Shown here: positions 7,751 through 17,668 of the stretch, piece by piece
Numbering within the stretch: the stretch's first letter is position 1
How the letters are laid out: each line of letters starts with the position of its first letter
Source of the DNA: Clostridia bacterium
GTDB lineage: Bacteria; Bacillota; Clostridia; Christensenellales; Pumilibacteraceae
Direction: 5' to 3'
NCBI GenBank assembly: GCA_022793815.1
Contig: JAAWDP010000013.1
Location: 1-64,000 of the forward strand
DNA length: 64,000 nucleotides
Translations under genes and position numbers: made by a program
The notes under the pieces: generated by a model
What the model saw: only the letters and a program-made list of their open reading frames with translations
Database searches by the model: none
Told to the model about the DNA's origin: nothing

Positions 7751-8830
7751 ATGGCAGAAAAAGCGTATTTAATCTTGGCAAACGGCGATGTCTATGCAGG
7801 CGAAAGCATAGGCGCGTCGGGCGAAACGGTAGGAGAGGCTGTGTTTACTACGGGCATGGGCGCGTATATGGAAACATTGACCGACCCCAGTTATTACGGG
7901 CAGCTCATAATGCAGACGTTTCCGCTGATAGGAAACTACGGACAGATTGCTCTCGATTCCGAATCGGAAAAACCCGCGCTTTTCGGCTACATAGTCCGTG
8001 AACTGTGCGGACGCGGCAGCAACTTCCGCAAGGAACGCGAACTGGACGAGTTTCTCAAAGATAACGGCATAGTCGGAATAAGCGGAGTGGATACACGCAG
8101 TATTACGCGCACGCTCAGAATAGACGGAGTCATGAACGCGATGATAACGCCAGATTTGAAACACAAGGACGAGAAACTTGCGCGTATCAAGAGCTTCAAG
8201 GTGAAAAACGCCGTGGAAAAAACCACGTGCAGCGAACCCGTAAAGTTTTCCGACGGCGACAAAAGGGTGGTGCTGTGGGACTTCGGCGCGAAAATGAACA
8301 TAGAACGCGAGCTTGCTCGGCGCGGCTGCGAAGTTTTGAGAGTGCCTGCATTTTATACGGCAGAGCAGATACTCGCGCTTAAACCCGACGCGGTTATGCT
8401 AAGCAACGGCGGAGGCAATCCCGCCGATAACACGGGAATAATCGCCGAACTGAAAAAGCTTTTCGAAACCAAACTGCCTATGTTCGGCATCTGCCTCGGA
8501 CACCAGCTCATGGCTCTTGCGAAAGGCGCAAAAACAAAGAAACTCAAATACGGTCATCGCGGTGCCAACCAGCCCGTCAAAGACCTTGTTTCGGGCAAGA
8601 CGCACATCACGTCGCAAAATCACGGCTATGCGGTTGTCGCGTCGTCGCTTCCCGAGTGTGCGAAACTGCGGTTCACCAATGCAAACGACCGCACCTGCGA
8701 GGGAATCGATTATACGGATGCTCCCGCATTTTCCGTACAGTTTCATCCCGAGGCTTGCGGAGGACCGCGGGACACAGAATTTCTGTTCGACAGATTCGTA
8801 GGACTTACGGAGGGTAAAACAAATGCCTAA
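7751..8830 (+). CDS. carA: Carbamoyl-phosphate synthase small subunit (glutaminase)
   Basis: CarA hydrolyses glutamine and passes ammonia to CarB for carbamoyl phosphate, the precursor of pyrimidines and arginine. The 359 residues comprise the N-terminal small-subunit domain and a class I amidotransferase domain with nucleophile Cys248 in GICLGHQ. The partner motifs QNHGYAV and QFHPEA follow, the latter holding the catalytic histidine. ATG 7751 is chosen for the GGAGG 7-11 nt upstream. An earlier in-frame start at 7733 would overlap purF. The end overlaps carB by 8 nt, typical of translational coupling between subunits needed in equal amounts. Confidence 0.95.
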   Translation: MAEKAYLILANGDVYAGESIGASGETVGEAVFTTGMGAYMETLTDPSYYGQLIMQTFPLIGNYGQIALDSESEKPALFGYIVRELCGRGSNFRKERELDEFLKDNGIVGISGVDTRSITRTLRIDGVMNAMITPDLKHKDEKLARIKSFKVKNAVEKTTCSEPVKFSDGDKRVVLWDFGAKMNIERELARRGCEVLRVPAFYTAEQILALKPDAVMLSNGGGNPADNTGIIAELKKLFETKLPMFGICLGHQLMALAKGAKTKKLKYGHRGANQPVKDLVSGKTHITSQNHGYAVVASSLPECAKLRFTNANDRTCEGIDYTDAPAFSVQFHPEACGGPRDTEFLFDRFVGLTEGKTNA

Positions 8831-11800
8831 GAATAAAGATATAAAGAAAGTGCTTGTCATCGGCTCGGGTCCCATAACGATAGGACAGGCTGCGGAATTC
8901 GACTATGCTGGAACTCAGGCGTGCCGCACTCTAAAATCCGAAAAAGTCGAAGTGGTGCTTGTGAATTCCAATCCCGCGACGATAATGACCGACAGGGCAA
9001 TGGCGGACGCCATATACATAGAACCGCTCACGCTTCCCACGTTGGAGCGCATAATCGATTTGGAAAAGCCCGACGGCATACTGCCTGCACTCGGCGGACA
9101 GACGGGTCTTACGCTTTCCATGCAGCTTGCCAAAAGCGGATTTTTGGACGAGCGCGGCGTGAAACTGCTCGGCATGAAAGTGGACGCCATCGAACGCGCC
9201 GAGGATAGAGAACTGTTCAAAGAAACAATGGAATCCATAGGTCAGCCGTGTATTCCGTCCACCGTGGTAAACGATACGGACAGCGCGGTTGCATTTGCGG
9301 AAAAAATAGGTTATCCCGTGATAGTGCGCCCCGCATTCACGCTGGGCGGCGCAGGCGGCGGTATAGCGGCTAACGAATCCGAGCTGAGGGAAATAGCCTC
9401 GGGCGGTCTTGCGCTTTCCCCGATAACGCAGGTACTCATAGAAAAGAGCATTTACGGTTGGAAAGAAATCGAGTTCGAAGTAATGCGCGACTCGATAGGA
9501 AACGTCATAGCGGTATGTTCCATGGAGAATATGGACCCCGTCGGAATACATACTGGCGACAGTATAGTTGTCGCTCCCACAATGACGCTCGCGGACAAGG
9601 AATATCAAATGCTCCGCAGCGCCGCGCTCAACATAATAACCTCGCTGAACATAGAAGGCGGCTGCAACTGTCAGTTCGCGCTCGAACCCAACAGCATGGA
9701 ATATGCGGTCATAGAGGTCAATCCCAGAGTGTCGCGTTCGTCCGCGCTCGCGTCGAAAGCAACGGGATATCCGATTGCCAAAGTCACCACGCTCATTGCG
9801 CTCGGATATACGCTCGACGAAATTCCCAATGCCGTCACCGGTAAAACGTGCGCGTGTTTCGAGCCCACCGTGGACTACTGCGTGGTCAAACTTCCCAAGT
9901 GGCCGTTCGACAAATTCGTTTACGCAAAGCGCACGCTCGGCACGCAGATGAAAGCGACGGGCGAAGTGATGTCCATTGCGCCTTCGTTCGAACAGGCAAT
10001 CATGAAAGCGGTCAGAGGCGCGGAAAGCGTGCTTACTCTGTCCAATCCCAAGTATGCGGAACTCAGCGACGAAGAAGTGCTTTCGAAACTGATGCCCGCA
10101 ACCGACTATCGTTTGTTTGTGCTTTACGAAGCGCTCAAACGCGGTATAGCCACGGTGGAGAAAATAGCCGAGCAAACAAAGATAGACCCGTGGTTCTTAG
10201 ACAAAATAGTAAATCTCGTAAATTACGAAAAGAGCATAACGGGCGTACCTATCGACAAAGATACGTATATGCGCGGCAAAAAGCTCGGCTATCCCGATAA
10301 AGCGCTTGCCGCTCTCAGCGGGCACGAGCTTCCCATGCATGCGCGCGCCGTGTATAAAATGGTGGATACGTGCGCTGCGGAGTTTGCTGCGGAAACACCG
10401 TATTTCTATTCCACTTACGACGAGGAGAACGAAGCCGCGGAATTCCGTGCAAGCAGAAAATCGGGCAAGCGCAGAGTAATAGTTTTCGGCTCGGGTCCCA
10501 TAAGAATAGGACAGGGTATCGAATTCGACTATGCGTCCGTGCACTGCGTGTGGGCGCTCAAAGAAGCCGGCTACGAAGTCGCAATAGTCAATAACAATCC
10601 CGAAACGGTTTCCACCGACTTCGATACCGCCGACAGACTCTATTTCGAAGCGTTGACCGACGAAGACGTGGAAAACGTCATCGCCACCGAAAAACCTTAC
10701 GGCGTAGTGGTGGCTTTCGGCGGACAAACGGCAATCAAACTCACAAAACATCTTGCCGAACTCGGAGTCAGAATTTTGGGTACTCCCGCCGATTCCATCG
10801 ATATGGCTGAGGACAGAGAGCGTTTCGACGCTTTGCTCGAATCCCTCGACATCGCGCGTCCCAAGGGCAGCACCGTCAAGACCGCGCAGGAAGCGCTTGC
10901 CGCAGGCGAGTCCCTCGGCTATCCCGTGCTCATGCGCCCGTCATACGTTCTCGGCGGTCAGAACATGATAATCGCGTTCTCGGCGGCGGATATCGAAGAG
11001 TATATGAAAATCATACTCGAAGAAAATCCCGACAATACGATACTTATAGACAAATACGTTATGGGTACCGAGATAGAGGTCGACGCAATCTGCGACGGCG
11101 AAAAAATACTCATTCCCGGTATTATGGAACACATAGAACGCGCGGGTATTCACAGCGGTGACTCGATAGCCGTTTATCCGCCGTCCAACCTCAACGATGC
11201 GATGACGGAAAAGCTTGTCGAGTACACCGAGAAACTTGCGGTTTCGCTCAAAACGCAGGGTCTTGTCAACATCCAGTACATAATCGCCGACAATAAAATC
11301 TACGTTATCGAAGTAAACCCCCGTTCGTCGAGAACCATTCCGTACATATCCAAGGTTACGGGCGTTCCCATGATAAAACTCGCAACCGAATGTATGCTCG
11401 GCAAAAAGCTCGAGAAACTCGGTTATGGTACGGGACTTTACAAAACATCGCCGTATACCGCGGTCAAAGTTCCCATATTCTCTTTCGAGAAATTGCAGGA
11501 CCTCGACACACACCTCGGACCGGAAATGAAATCCACGGGCGAAGTGCTCGGAGTCGGCAAGGCTCTTGACGAGGCTTTGTATAAGGGACTTGTGGCGGCT
11601 GGCTATAAAATGCAGCGTAACGGCGGCATACTGCTCACCGTAAGAAACAACGACAAATCCGAAATAGCGGATGTGGCGAAAAAGTTTGCCGAACTCGGCT
11701 TCGAACTGTACGCCACTTACGGCACGGCGGACGTACTCGAAAAGTGCGGACTTGCCGTGACGCGCGTGAAAAAGATAAACGAGTGCGAAAAAGACAATAC

Positions 11801-12863
11801 GATGACGCTGCTCAAAACGGGCAAAGTCAACCTCATAATATCCACGTCCACGCGCGGACGCATCCCCACTAACGACGACGTGCGACTCAGACGCCGTGCC
11901 GTTTCGCTGGGCATACCTTGCCTTACCAGCCTCGATACGGCAAATGCGCTCGCATTCAGTCTGAAATCGCGTTACAGCCAATTGAATACGGAGCTTGTCG
12001 ACATAAACAATATGCGCTCCGACAGACAGAAGATAAATTTCATCAAAATGCAGGGAGCGGGCAACGATTACATTTACATAGACTGTCTGAACAAATCGTT
12101 TAACAATATGGAATCGATAGCGGTGAACCTTTCCGACAGACATCTCGGGGTCGGCGGCGACGGCGTGGTGTTCATATACCCGTCCGATAAAGCCGATGCG
12201 AAAATGCGCATGTTCAATGCCGACGGAAGCGAAGGACTCATGTGCGGAAACGCCGTGCGCTGCGTCGCGAAATATCTGTACGAAAGCGGTAAAGTTAAGA
12301 GCGAGGACGTCACCGTCGACACCGAAAGCGGCGTTAAAAAAGTGCGGCTTTTCGCACGCGGCGGCAAAGCCGAAACCGCATTGGTCGAAATGGGCGCGCC
12401 CATGCTTTCGCCCGAGAAGATTCCCGTCAACCTTACGGGCGAGCGCGTAATCGGTCAAAGAACGCTATGCGGCGGCGAGCAGCGCGAGATAAGCTGCGTG
12501 TCCATGGGCAATCCGCACTGCGTAATATTCACGGACAACGTAAACATCGCCGATGTGGAAAATATCGGCAGAGCGGTGGAAAACGACAAACTTTTCCCGA
12601 GAAGAACAAATGTGGAGTTTGTGCAAGTCGTTGACAAAACACATCTCAAAATGCGCGTATGGGAACGCGGCAGCGGCGAAACTTACGCTTGCGGTACGGG
12701 CGCCTGCGCGGCGGTCGTCGCCGCAGTCGAGCGCGGTTACTGCGAAAAGAACACCGACGTGTTCGTCAAACTTTTGGGCGGAGAACTTATAATAAACTAC
12801 GGCGATACCGTAACGCTGCAAGGCGACGCTATCGAGGTATACAGAGGAGTAGTCAAGTTATGA
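8823..12863 (+). CDS. carB-dapF: CarB-DapF fusion: carbamoyl-phosphate synthase large subunit joined to diaminopimelate epimerase
   Basis: One uninterrupted 1,346-codon frame. Residues 1 to about 1,050 are a full CarB: two homologous ATP-grasp halves, each opening with a GSGPI-IGQ loop (near residues 15 and 555), an oligomerisation region and the methylglyoxal-synthase-like allosteric domain. Residues from about 1,068 to 1,346 are a full DapF with both active-site cysteines in MCGNAVRC and ACGTGAC. It would convert LL- to meso-diaminopimelate for peptidoglycan and lysine. The join (about 1,050-1,067) includes Met1064 and Met1076, but neither has a ribosome binding site before it, so a separate DapF start is not evident. 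The neighbour dapL two genes on supplies the DapF substrate. A lost stop codon from a sequencing error cannot be excluded from one sequence. Confidence 0.9.
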   Translation: MPKNKDIKKVLVIGSGPITIGQAAEFDYAGTQACRTLKSEKVEVVLVNSNPATIMTDRAMADAIYIEPLTLPTLERIIDLEKPDGILPALGGQTGLTLSMQLAKSGFLDERGVKLLGMKVDAIERAEDRELFKETMESIGQPCIPSTVVNDTDSAVAFAEKIGYPVIVRPAFTLGGAGGGIAANESELREIASGGLALSPITQVLIEKSIYGWKEIEFEVMRDSIGNVIAVCSMENMDPVGIHTGDSIVVAPTMTLADKEYQMLRSAALNIITSLNIEGGCNCQFALEPNSMEYAVIEVNPRVSRSSALASKATGYPIAKVTTLIALGYTLDEIPNAVTGKTCACFEPTVDYCVVKLPKWPFDKFVYAKRTLGTQMKATGEVMSIAPSFEQAIMKAVRGAESVLTLSNPKYAELSDEEVLSKLMPATDYRLFVLYEALKRGIATVEKIAEQTKIDPWFLDKIVNLVNYEKSITGVPIDKDTYMRGKKLGYPDKALAALSGHELPMHARAVYKMVDTCAAEFAAETPYFYSTYDEENEAAEFRASRKSGKRRVIVFGSGPIRIGQGIEFDYASVHCVWALKEAGYEVAIVNNNPETVSTDFDTADRLYFEALTDEDVENVIATEKPYGVVVAFGGQTAIKLTKHLAELGVRILGTPADSIDMAEDRERFDALLESLDIARPKGSTVKTAQEALAAGESLGYPVLMRPSYVLGGQNMIIAFSAADIEEYMKIILEENPDNTILIDKYVMGTEIEVDAICDGEKILIPGIMEHIERAGIHSGDSIAVYPPSNLNDAMTEKLVEYTEKLAVSLKTQGLVNIQYIIADNKIYVIEVNPRSSRTIPYISKVTGVPMIKLATECMLGKKLEKLGYGTGLYKTSPYTAVKVPIFSFEKLQDLDTHLGPEMKSTGEVLGVGKALDEALYKGLVAAGYKMQRNGGILLTVRNNDKSEIADVAKKFAELGFELYATYGTADVLEKCGLAVTRVKKINECEKDNTMTLLKTGKVNLIISTSTRGRIPTNDDVRLRRRAVSLGIPCLTSLDTANALAFSLKSRYSQLNTELVDINNMRSDRQKINFIKMQGAGNDYIYIDCLNKSFNNMESIAVNLSDRHLGVGGDGVVFIYPSDKADAKMRMFNADGSEGLMCGNAVRCVAKYLYESGKVKSEDVTVDTESGVKKVRLFARGGKAETALVEMGAPMLSPEKIPVNLTGERVIGQRTLCGGEQREISCVSMGNPHCVIFTDNVNIADVENIGRAVENDKLFPRRTNVEFVQVVDKTHLKMRVWERGSGETYACGTGACAAVVAAVERGYCEKNTDVFVKLLGGELIINYGDTVTLQGDAIEVYRGVVKL

Positions 12864-14458
12864 TTAAGTACATATTCGTTACAGGCGGAGTCGTTTCCGG
12901 ACTGGGCAAGGGTATTACGGCGGCATCGCTCGGAATGATGTTAAAGGCAAAAGGGCTCAGGGTAATAGCGCAAAAACTCGACCCGTATATAAATATGGAC
13001 CCGGGCACCATGAGTCCGTACCAGCACGGCGAAGTGTTCGTCACCGAGGACGGCGCGGAAACCGACCTCGACCTGGGACACTACGAGCGTTTCATCGACG
13101 AAAATCTGAATAAATTTTCTAACCTTACTACTGGCAAAGTTTACTGGAATGTTCTCGATAACGAACGCAAGGGCGTATACAACGGCGAAACCGTGCAGGT
13201 CATACCGCACGTCACGAACGAAATCAAGAAGTTTATCTATTCCGTAGGAAAGAAAATAAACGCAGACGTCGTTATAACCGAGATAGGCGGAACGACGGGC
13301 GATATAGAATCGCTGCCGTTCATAGAGGCGATAAGACAGGTGAGCAACGATGTCGGAAGGGATAACTGTCTGTTTATTCACGTCACGCTTGCTCCCGTAA
13401 TCCGTTCGAGCGGCGAGATGAAAACCAAACCCACGCAGCATTCCGTGAAAGAACTGCGTTCTTTGGGCATATCCCCGAATATAATAGTATTGCGCTGCGA
13501 CAAGCCCGTCGACAAACAGACGCGCGACAAAATCGCTCTGTTTTGCGACGTGCCTGCGGACTGCGTGATAGAGAACAGCGACGTGCCGCTTTTGTACGAA
13601 GCGCCCATCATGCTGGAAAAGAGCGGATTTACCGCAATAGTTTCGCGCGAGCTGGGACTCAGCGACGGTCAGCCCGACCTTACCGCATGGAAAGAAATGC
13701 TCGTAAAAGCGAAGAACCGCGATAAGACGGTAAAGATAGGTCTTGTGGGTAAGTACATAAAAATGTTCGATACCTATCTTTCCATAGTCGAGGCTCTTAC
13801 GCATGCAGGTATTCATAACGGCGCGAATATCGATTTGCGCTGGATAGACGCGGAAAAGATAACGGAAGAAACGGCGCAAGCCATGCTCGGCGAGTGCGAC
13901 GGAATAATCGTTCCGGGCGGTTTCGGCGACCGCGGCATAGAGGGCATGGTGCAGGCGGCGCGCTGGTGCCGCGAAAACGACGTGCCGTATTTCGGAATCT
14001 GTCTGGGAATGCAGATAGCCGTCATCGAGTTCGCTCGTCACATCGCAAACCTTTCCGATGCAAACAGCCGCGAATTCAATCCCGATTCCATGAATAAAGT
14101 AATAGACATAATGGAAGGGCAAATCGGCTGCGAAAACACGGGCGGAAGCATGCGCCTGGGAGCGTATGAATGCGTGCTGAAAGAAGGTTCGCGTCTTAAA
14201 GCGGCTTACGGCACGGATTCCGTGCGCGAACGTCACCGCCACCGCTACGAGTTTAACAATGCATACCGCGAAATGTTCGAAAACCTCGGACTCACCGTCG
14301 GCGGCGCGTCGCCCGACAACGGACTTGTCGAGTCGGTGGAGCTTACCGAAAAGAGGTTCCACGTCGGCGTACAGTATCATCCCGAGTTCAAATCGCGTCC
14401 GCATAAACCTCATCCGCTGTTTATGGAATTTATCAAAGCATCATTGCAGGAGAAATAA
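12860..14458 (+). CDS. pyrG: CTP synthase
   Basis: PyrG aminates UTP to CTP using ATP and glutamine ammonia. The 532 residues contain the N-terminal synthetase domain (nucleotide loop [10 protein letters not shown], residues about 9-18) and a C-terminal class I glutaminase with GGFGDRG, nucleophile Cys381 (FGICLGMQ) and the late HPEFKSRP histidine and glutamate. The start ATG 12860 overlaps the preceding stop (ATGA) and is preceded by GAGGAG, so it is translationally coupled. It is the third glutamine amidotransferase in this operon after purF and carA, which supports a shared response to glutamine supply. Confidence 0.96.
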   Translation: MIKYIFVTGGVVSGLGKGITAASLGMMLKAKGLRVIAQKLDPYINMDPGTMSPYQHGEVFVTEDGAETDLDLGHYERFIDENLNKFSNLTTGKVYWNVLDNERKGVYNGETVQVIPHVTNEIKKFIYSVGKKINADVVITEIGGTTGDIESLPFIEAIRQVSNDVGRDNCLFIHVTLAPVIRSSGEMKTKPTQHSVKELRSLGISPNIIVLRCDKPVDKQTRDKIALFCDVPADCVIENSDVPLLYEAPIMLEKSGFTAIVSRELGLSDGQPDLTAWKEMLVKAKNRDKTVKIGLVGKYIKMFDTYLSIVEALTHAGIHNGANIDLRWIDAEKITEETAQAMLGECDGIIVPGGFGDRGIEGMVQAARWCRENDVPYFGICLGMQIAVIEFARHIANLSDANSREFNPDSMNKVIDIMEGQIGCENTGGSMRLGAYECVLKEGSRLKAAYGTDSVRERHRHRYEFNNAYREMFENLGLTVGGASPDNGLVESVELTEKRFHVGVQYHPEFKSRPHKPHPLFMEFIKASLQEK

Positions 14459-15627
14459 TGAAACTCAATCCGAACTATTCGAATCTGAAAGAAAGCTACC
14501 TTTTCGCCGAAGTCGCGGATAGAACCGCTAAATTCGCTGCGGCTCATCCCGAAATGAAGATAATCAAACTCGGTATAGGAGACGTTACGCTTCCCGTTTG
14601 CCGCGCGGCAGTCGAAGCAGGCGTAAAAGCGGCGCAGCAAATGGGCGAGCAGTCCGCTTTCCGAGGTTACGGTCCTTACGAAGGCTACGAATTTCTGCGC
14701 GAAAAAATCCGCGCTTATTATGCGGCGCGCGGAGTAATGCATGGGCTTGACGAGATTTTCGTGAGCGACGGAGCGAAAAGCGACGTGAGCGGAATTCTCG
14801 ATTTGTTCGACAGGGATAACACCGTGCTTGTCCCCAATCCCGTATACCCCGTATATGTGGATTCGAATGTCATGGACGGACGAAAAATCGTATATGCTTC
14901 GGGGACGGAAGAAAACGGATTTTTGCCGCTTCCCGACAGGAAAGTCAAAGCGGATATAATATACATCTGTTCGCCGAATAATCCCACGGGAGCCGCTTAC
15001 GATAAAGAAGGGCTTAAAAAGTGGGTTGACTATGCCGTGGAAAACAAAGCGGTTATACTTTTCGACGCGGCTTACGAATTCTTTATTTCGGATAAATCGC
15101 TTCCGCACAGTATTTACGAAATTGAAGGCGCGAAGCAGTGCGCAATCGAAATCTGTTCGTTTTCCAAGACGGCGGGCTTTACCGGCGTGCGGCTCGGATA
15201 CATGGTGATTCCGAAAGCGCTTGACGGAGGAAAGCCGAACGGCATGTGGTTTCGCAGACAGTCCACGAAATACAACGGCGCATCTTACATAGTCCAGAGA
15301 ATGGGCGAGGCTGTGCTTACCGAGCAAGGACTGAAACAGGTCGGAGAAAACGTGAGTAAATACATGAAGAACGCCGCGCTGATTTCCGATACTTTGAGTA
15401 AGACAGGAGTATGGCATACCGGCGGAGTGAATTCTCCGTATATTTGGCTCAAATGTCCGGGCGGCGATTCATGGAAGTTTTTCGACAGACTTCTTTGTGT
15501 CGGCGTGGTAGGCACGCCGGGCGCCGGATTCGGCGAAAACGGCGAGGGGTATTTCCGCCTTACGGCGTTCAACACTTACGACAACACGCTCGAAGCCATG
15601 TTACGGTTGGAAAAAATGCTTGGTTAA
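14458..15627 (+). CDS. dapL: LL-diaminopimelate aminotransferase
   Basis: DapL converts tetrahydrodipicolinate directly to LL-diaminopimelate with glutamate as amino donor, bypassing the succinylated or acetylated intermediates. The 389-residue fold type I PLP protein has the family hallmarks: GIGDVTLP near residue 40, the SPNNPTGAAY loop and the PLP lysine in SFSKTAGFTGVRLGY. ATG 14458 shares one base with the pyrG stop (TAATG) and sits behind AGGAG. The product feeds the DapF half of the fusion two genes upstream, so the operon carries the last two steps to meso-diaminopimelate. A strong terminator follows. Confidence 0.93.
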   Translation: MKLNPNYSNLKESYLFAEVADRTAKFAAAHPEMKIIKLGIGDVTLPVCRAAVEAGVKAAQQMGEQSAFRGYGPYEGYEFLREKIRAYYAARGVMHGLDEIFVSDGAKSDVSGILDLFDRDNTVLVPNPVYPVYVDSNVMDGRKIVYASGTEENGFLPLPDRKVKADIIYICSPNNPTGAAYDKEGLKKWVDYAVENKAVILFDAAYEFFISDKSLPHSIYEIEGAKQCAIEICSFSKTAGFTGVRLGYMVIPKALDGGKPNGMWFRRQSTKYNGASYIVQRMGEAVLTEQGLKQVGENVSKYMKNAALISDTLSKTGVWHTGGVNSPYIWLKCPGGDSWKFFDRLLCVGVVGTPGAGFGENGEGYFRLTAFNTYDNTLEAMLRLEKMLG

Positions 15628-15642
15628 TCGAATAAAAATACG

Positions 15643-15674
15643 GCGGCAGACAAGTGTCTGCCGCTTTGCTTTTC
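15643..15674 (+). terminator. Intrinsic terminator of the purF-dapL operon
   Basis: GCGGCAGACA (15643-15652) pairs perfectly with TGTCTGCCGC (15655-15664), followed by a T-rich tail. It abuts the 3' end of the oppositely oriented 6S-like RNA. Confidence 0.85.
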
Positions 15675-15884
15675 AAAAAGCCCGCACATGCCGTGGTACT
15701 GTCGATTTAAACCCGCCGCTCGGCAGGTGGGCAAGCCGATTGCAACGTCTGTCATCCACTGGCTTTTCCTCTCGGAAAAAATTACTGAGGCCCGACATAG
15801 TTTGCAGATACAAGCAATCCCTTATAAATACTGTGGTTTCAAAAAGAACAAACTCACGTACACAGCAGGTATTAAACTGTCTGA
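15675..15884 (-). ncRNA. ssrS: Probable 6S RNA
   Basis: A minus-strand transcript of about 210 nt is predicted from a good promoter (15889-15917) to a T run at 15675-15679. It contains wording I associate with Gram-positive 6S RNAs: UGUGUACGUGAG near the 5' end and UUUUUGAAACCACAG followed by AUAAGGGAUUGCUUGU. It folds into one long hairpin. The closing stem pairs UUUAAUACCUGCUG with CGGCGGGUUUAAA, an inner stem pairs CCAC with GUGG, and an apical hairpin UUUUCC-GAGA-GGAAAA sits near the middle. 6S RNA binds sigma-A RNA polymerase and mimics an open promoter. No protein frame here has a ribosome binding site. The identification is from memory of motifs, not a model search. Confidence 0.6.
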
Positions 15885-15888
15885 CTAT

Positions 15889-15917
15889 ATTATATTCCAA
15901 GCACGCAAAAAAATCAA
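15889..15917 (-). promoter_or_regulatory. Promoter of the 6S-like RNA
   Basis: On the minus strand TTGATT (15912-15917) and TATAAT (15889-15894) are 17 bp apart. The predicted start is near 15882-15886. Confidence 0.7.
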
Positions 15918-15961
15918 TGGGTTCGGGAAAAATTTTTTCGGATTTATTTTTCTTTCAGTAC

Positions 15962-15990
15962 TTGACAAATGTGCGTTTTTGTGGTATGCG
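15962..15990 (+). promoter_or_regulatory. Possible promoter of the SPOR-like gene
   Basis: TTGACA at 15962-15967 is followed after 17 bp by TATGCG (15985-15990), a poor -10. It lies in the gap of about 190 nt between the 6S-like RNA and the next gene. I see nothing else in that gap. Confidence 0.4.
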
Positions 15991-16076
15991 GCGCAATGTG
16001 CTTTGCGGCGGATAAGCATGACTTTGCAGCGTCGTGAATAGATTATACGGAAAGTTTACCTGTCAAGGAGTAGAGT

Positions 16077-16850
16077 ATGAGCGTAAGAAAGAGGAAACGC
16101 CGCATAATACGAACTTTCGATTTCGGGCGAATACTCGCTTTTGTAACCGCAGTGTGCATTGCGGTCGCCTGCGCGGCGGCGCTGCTCGGAGTTAAACGCG
16201 GCGAAAAGAAAGTCATTCTCGAAAGCCGCGCGCTGTACGGCGTAGTTACGGGCACTTACGATTCTTCGGCGCAAGCCGCAGCAGCCGCCGATGAGTGTGC
16301 CGCGCGCGGCGGCGCGGGCTACATTACGGAAGCGGACGGACGCTATGCGGTAATGGCTTGCATGTATTCGGTCGAATCCGACGCTGTTTCCGTTGCGTCA
16401 CGCATAGACGGAGCTACGGTTTGCAAAGTCGTTTTGAGCGGCGCGGAGCTGATTAAAAACACGGACAGCGAAAAAATGTGCAAGGCTTTCGAATTTTTTT
16501 CCTTTACCGTAACGGACAACCTCATGCGCGTCGCCGCAGAGTTGGAAAACCGCGAGATAAGCGAAAGCGAAGTTGCGGTTCGTATCGACGGGCTCAAAGA
16601 AGAAGTGCTTGCTGCCGGCGAGTCGGGAGATTTCGCAAAGACGCTTGCCGACAGCGTTTACGGGGTGTTGAATGCGCCCGCCGACGGCAAAAAACCGCTT
16701 TTGTCGCATATAAGATTTGCGCTGTGTTCTTCGGTCGTACTCATTAAAGACACGATGACCCTTTGTTTCACCGTGCCTGTGAAAAAATTGTCGAACAGCG
16801 CCTTTAAATACTTGTTAAACCTTGAAAAATATGCTATTATTATACGGTAA
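16077..16850 (+). CDS. Membrane-anchored SPOR-like domain protein
   Basis: This 257-residue protein has a basic N terminus (RKRKRRII), one transmembrane helix (about residues 20-42) and an extracytoplasmic rest. Residues about 58-115 read like a SPOR domain: YGVVTGTYDSSAQAAAAA, then a GAGYI strand, YAVMACMYS and SDAVSVASRI. SPOR domains bind glycan strands lacking stem peptides and often mark septal or sporulation proteins. The C-terminal part is helical and unassigned, with a hydrophobic patch near residue 220. ATG 16077 has AAGGAG 9 nt upstream. The last 40 nt overlap the promoter of the hydrogenase operon. The domain call is by pattern and moderately sure. Confidence 0.6.
   Translation: MSVRKRKRRIIRTFDFGRILAFVTAVCIAVACAAALLGVKRGEKKVILESRALYGVVTGTYDSSAQAAAAADECAARGGAGYITEADGRYAVMACMYSVESDAVSVASRIDGATVCKVVLSGAELIKNTDSEKMCKAFEFFSFTVTDNLMRVAAELENREISESEVAVRIDGLKEEVLAAGESGDFAKTLADSVYGVLNAPADGKKPLLSHIRFALCSSVVLIKDTMTLCFTVPVKKLSNSAFKYLLNLEKYAIIIR
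16812..16840 (+). promoter_or_regulatory. Promoter of the hydrogenase operon
   Basis: TTGTTA at 16812-16817 and TATTAT at 16835-16840 with a 17-bp spacer lie inside the 3' end of the SPOR-like gene, about 30 nt before the first hydrogenase-operon start. Confidence 0.6.
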
Positions 16851-16873
16851 AACCAAGCAAGGAGATTGCCTTT

Positions 16874-17218
16874 ATGCAGTTAAGAGAGATTATACAAATC
16901 CTCGATGCCGAAATACTTACGAAGCATGATGAGAGCGCGCTCGATTTGGACGTTCATACCGCTTGCGGTTCGGACATGATGAGCGACGTTTTGGCTTACG
17001 TTAAGGACCAGGGCTTGCTTTTGACGGGACTTGTCAATCCGCAGGTTGTCCGCACGTCGGAAATGGTTGACATAGTGGCTATCGCGTTTGTGCGCGGCAA
17101 GCGTCCCGATTCTATGACAGTGGAACTTGCCGAATCCAAAAACATAATTCTCATCGGAACGGACGAGAAGATGTATCAGGCTTGCGGCAAGCTGTACAAA
17201 GCGGGACTCGGAAATTAA
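16874..17218 (+). CDS. DRTGG-domain protein (copy 1 of the hydrogenase operon)
   Basis: This 114-residue single-domain cytoplasmic protein of the DRTGG type (PF07085) is often found next to [FeFe] hydrogenase genes in Clostridia. Visible landmarks are the opening REIIQILDAEIL helix, the GSDMMSDVLAY segment and the late IILIGTDEKMYQACGKLY segment. Its biochemical role is unknown. DRTGG domains elsewhere accompany ligand-sensing CBS domains, so small-molecule sensing is plausible. It opens the ten-gene hydrogenase operon and is followed after 2 nt by an ATPase-fold protein. A second copy lies at 18901-19212. Confidence 0.8.
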   Translation: MQLREIIQILDAEILTKHDESALDLDVHTACGSDMMSDVLAYVKDQGLLLTGLVNPQVVRTSEMVDIVAIAFVRGKRPDSMTVELAESKNIILIGTDEKMYQACGKLYKAGLGN

Positions 17219-17220
17219 AC

Positions 17221-17649
17221 GTGTCTGCAAGCGAAAGCATTAAACTGCGCTACGACGTAAACGGCGAGGATTTCGTTACCTGCGGTCAGGCGTCGGAAGA
17301 CGTAAAGCGCACTTTGAAGGGAATAGGTATTCCCGCAGATACCATAAGGCGCGTGTCCATTGCCATGTACGAAGGCGAAATCAACATGGTGATTCACGGC
17401 GGCGGCGGAGTGGCGCAAGTCGAGATTTTCGACAGCGAAATCAAAATCGTTCTCGCCGACACGGGCAAGGGTATCGCCGATATAGACAAGGCAATGCAGG
17501 AGGGGTTCTCCACCGCAACCGACGATATACGCGAGCTCGGTTTCGGCGCCGGCATGGGACTTCCGAATATGAAAAAATATTCCGACGAGTTCCGTATAGA
17601 CAGTAAGGTGGGAGAAGGTACCACCGTTACCATGACCATAAAATTTTAG
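17221..17649 (+). CDS. RsbW-like ATP-binding protein (HATPase fold)
   Basis: This protein of about 142 residues is built only of the GHKL ATPase fold used by anti-sigma kinases such as RsbW and SpoIIAB. It has an N box around EGEINMVIHG, a G1 box DTGKGI and a G2 box GAGMGLPNMKKY. It lacks a dimerisation-phosphoacceptor domain, so it is not a normal sensor kinase. I choose GTG 17221, 2 nt after the previous stop. Upstream in-frame codons overlap the DRTGG gene. It precedes the HydS-like gene, which suggests the two form a sensing pair. No anti-anti-sigma factor or sigma factor is visible nearby. Confidence 0.78.
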   Translation: MSASESIKLRYDVNGEDFVTCGQASEDVKRTLKGIGIPADTIRRVSIAMYEGEINMVIHGGGGVAQVEIFDSEIKIVLADTGKGIADIDKAMQEGFSTATDDIRELGFGAGMGLPNMKKYSDEFRIDSKVGEGTTVTMTIKF

Positions 17650-17668
17650 GAGGATGCGTCAGGACGCA

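Noticed and set aside
10941..12458. 505-codon minus-strand open frame opposite carB-dapF
   Set aside because: It is a shadow of the coding strand caused by codon bias. No ribosome binding site, no family and no promoter.
12941..14413. 490-codon minus-strand open frame opposite pyrG
   Set aside because: Antisense shadow of a well-conserved gene, with no start signals.
15620..16015. Open frames over the 6S-like region on both strands
   Set aside because: No ribosome binding sites and no protein-like content. The region is better explained as RNA plus a terminator.
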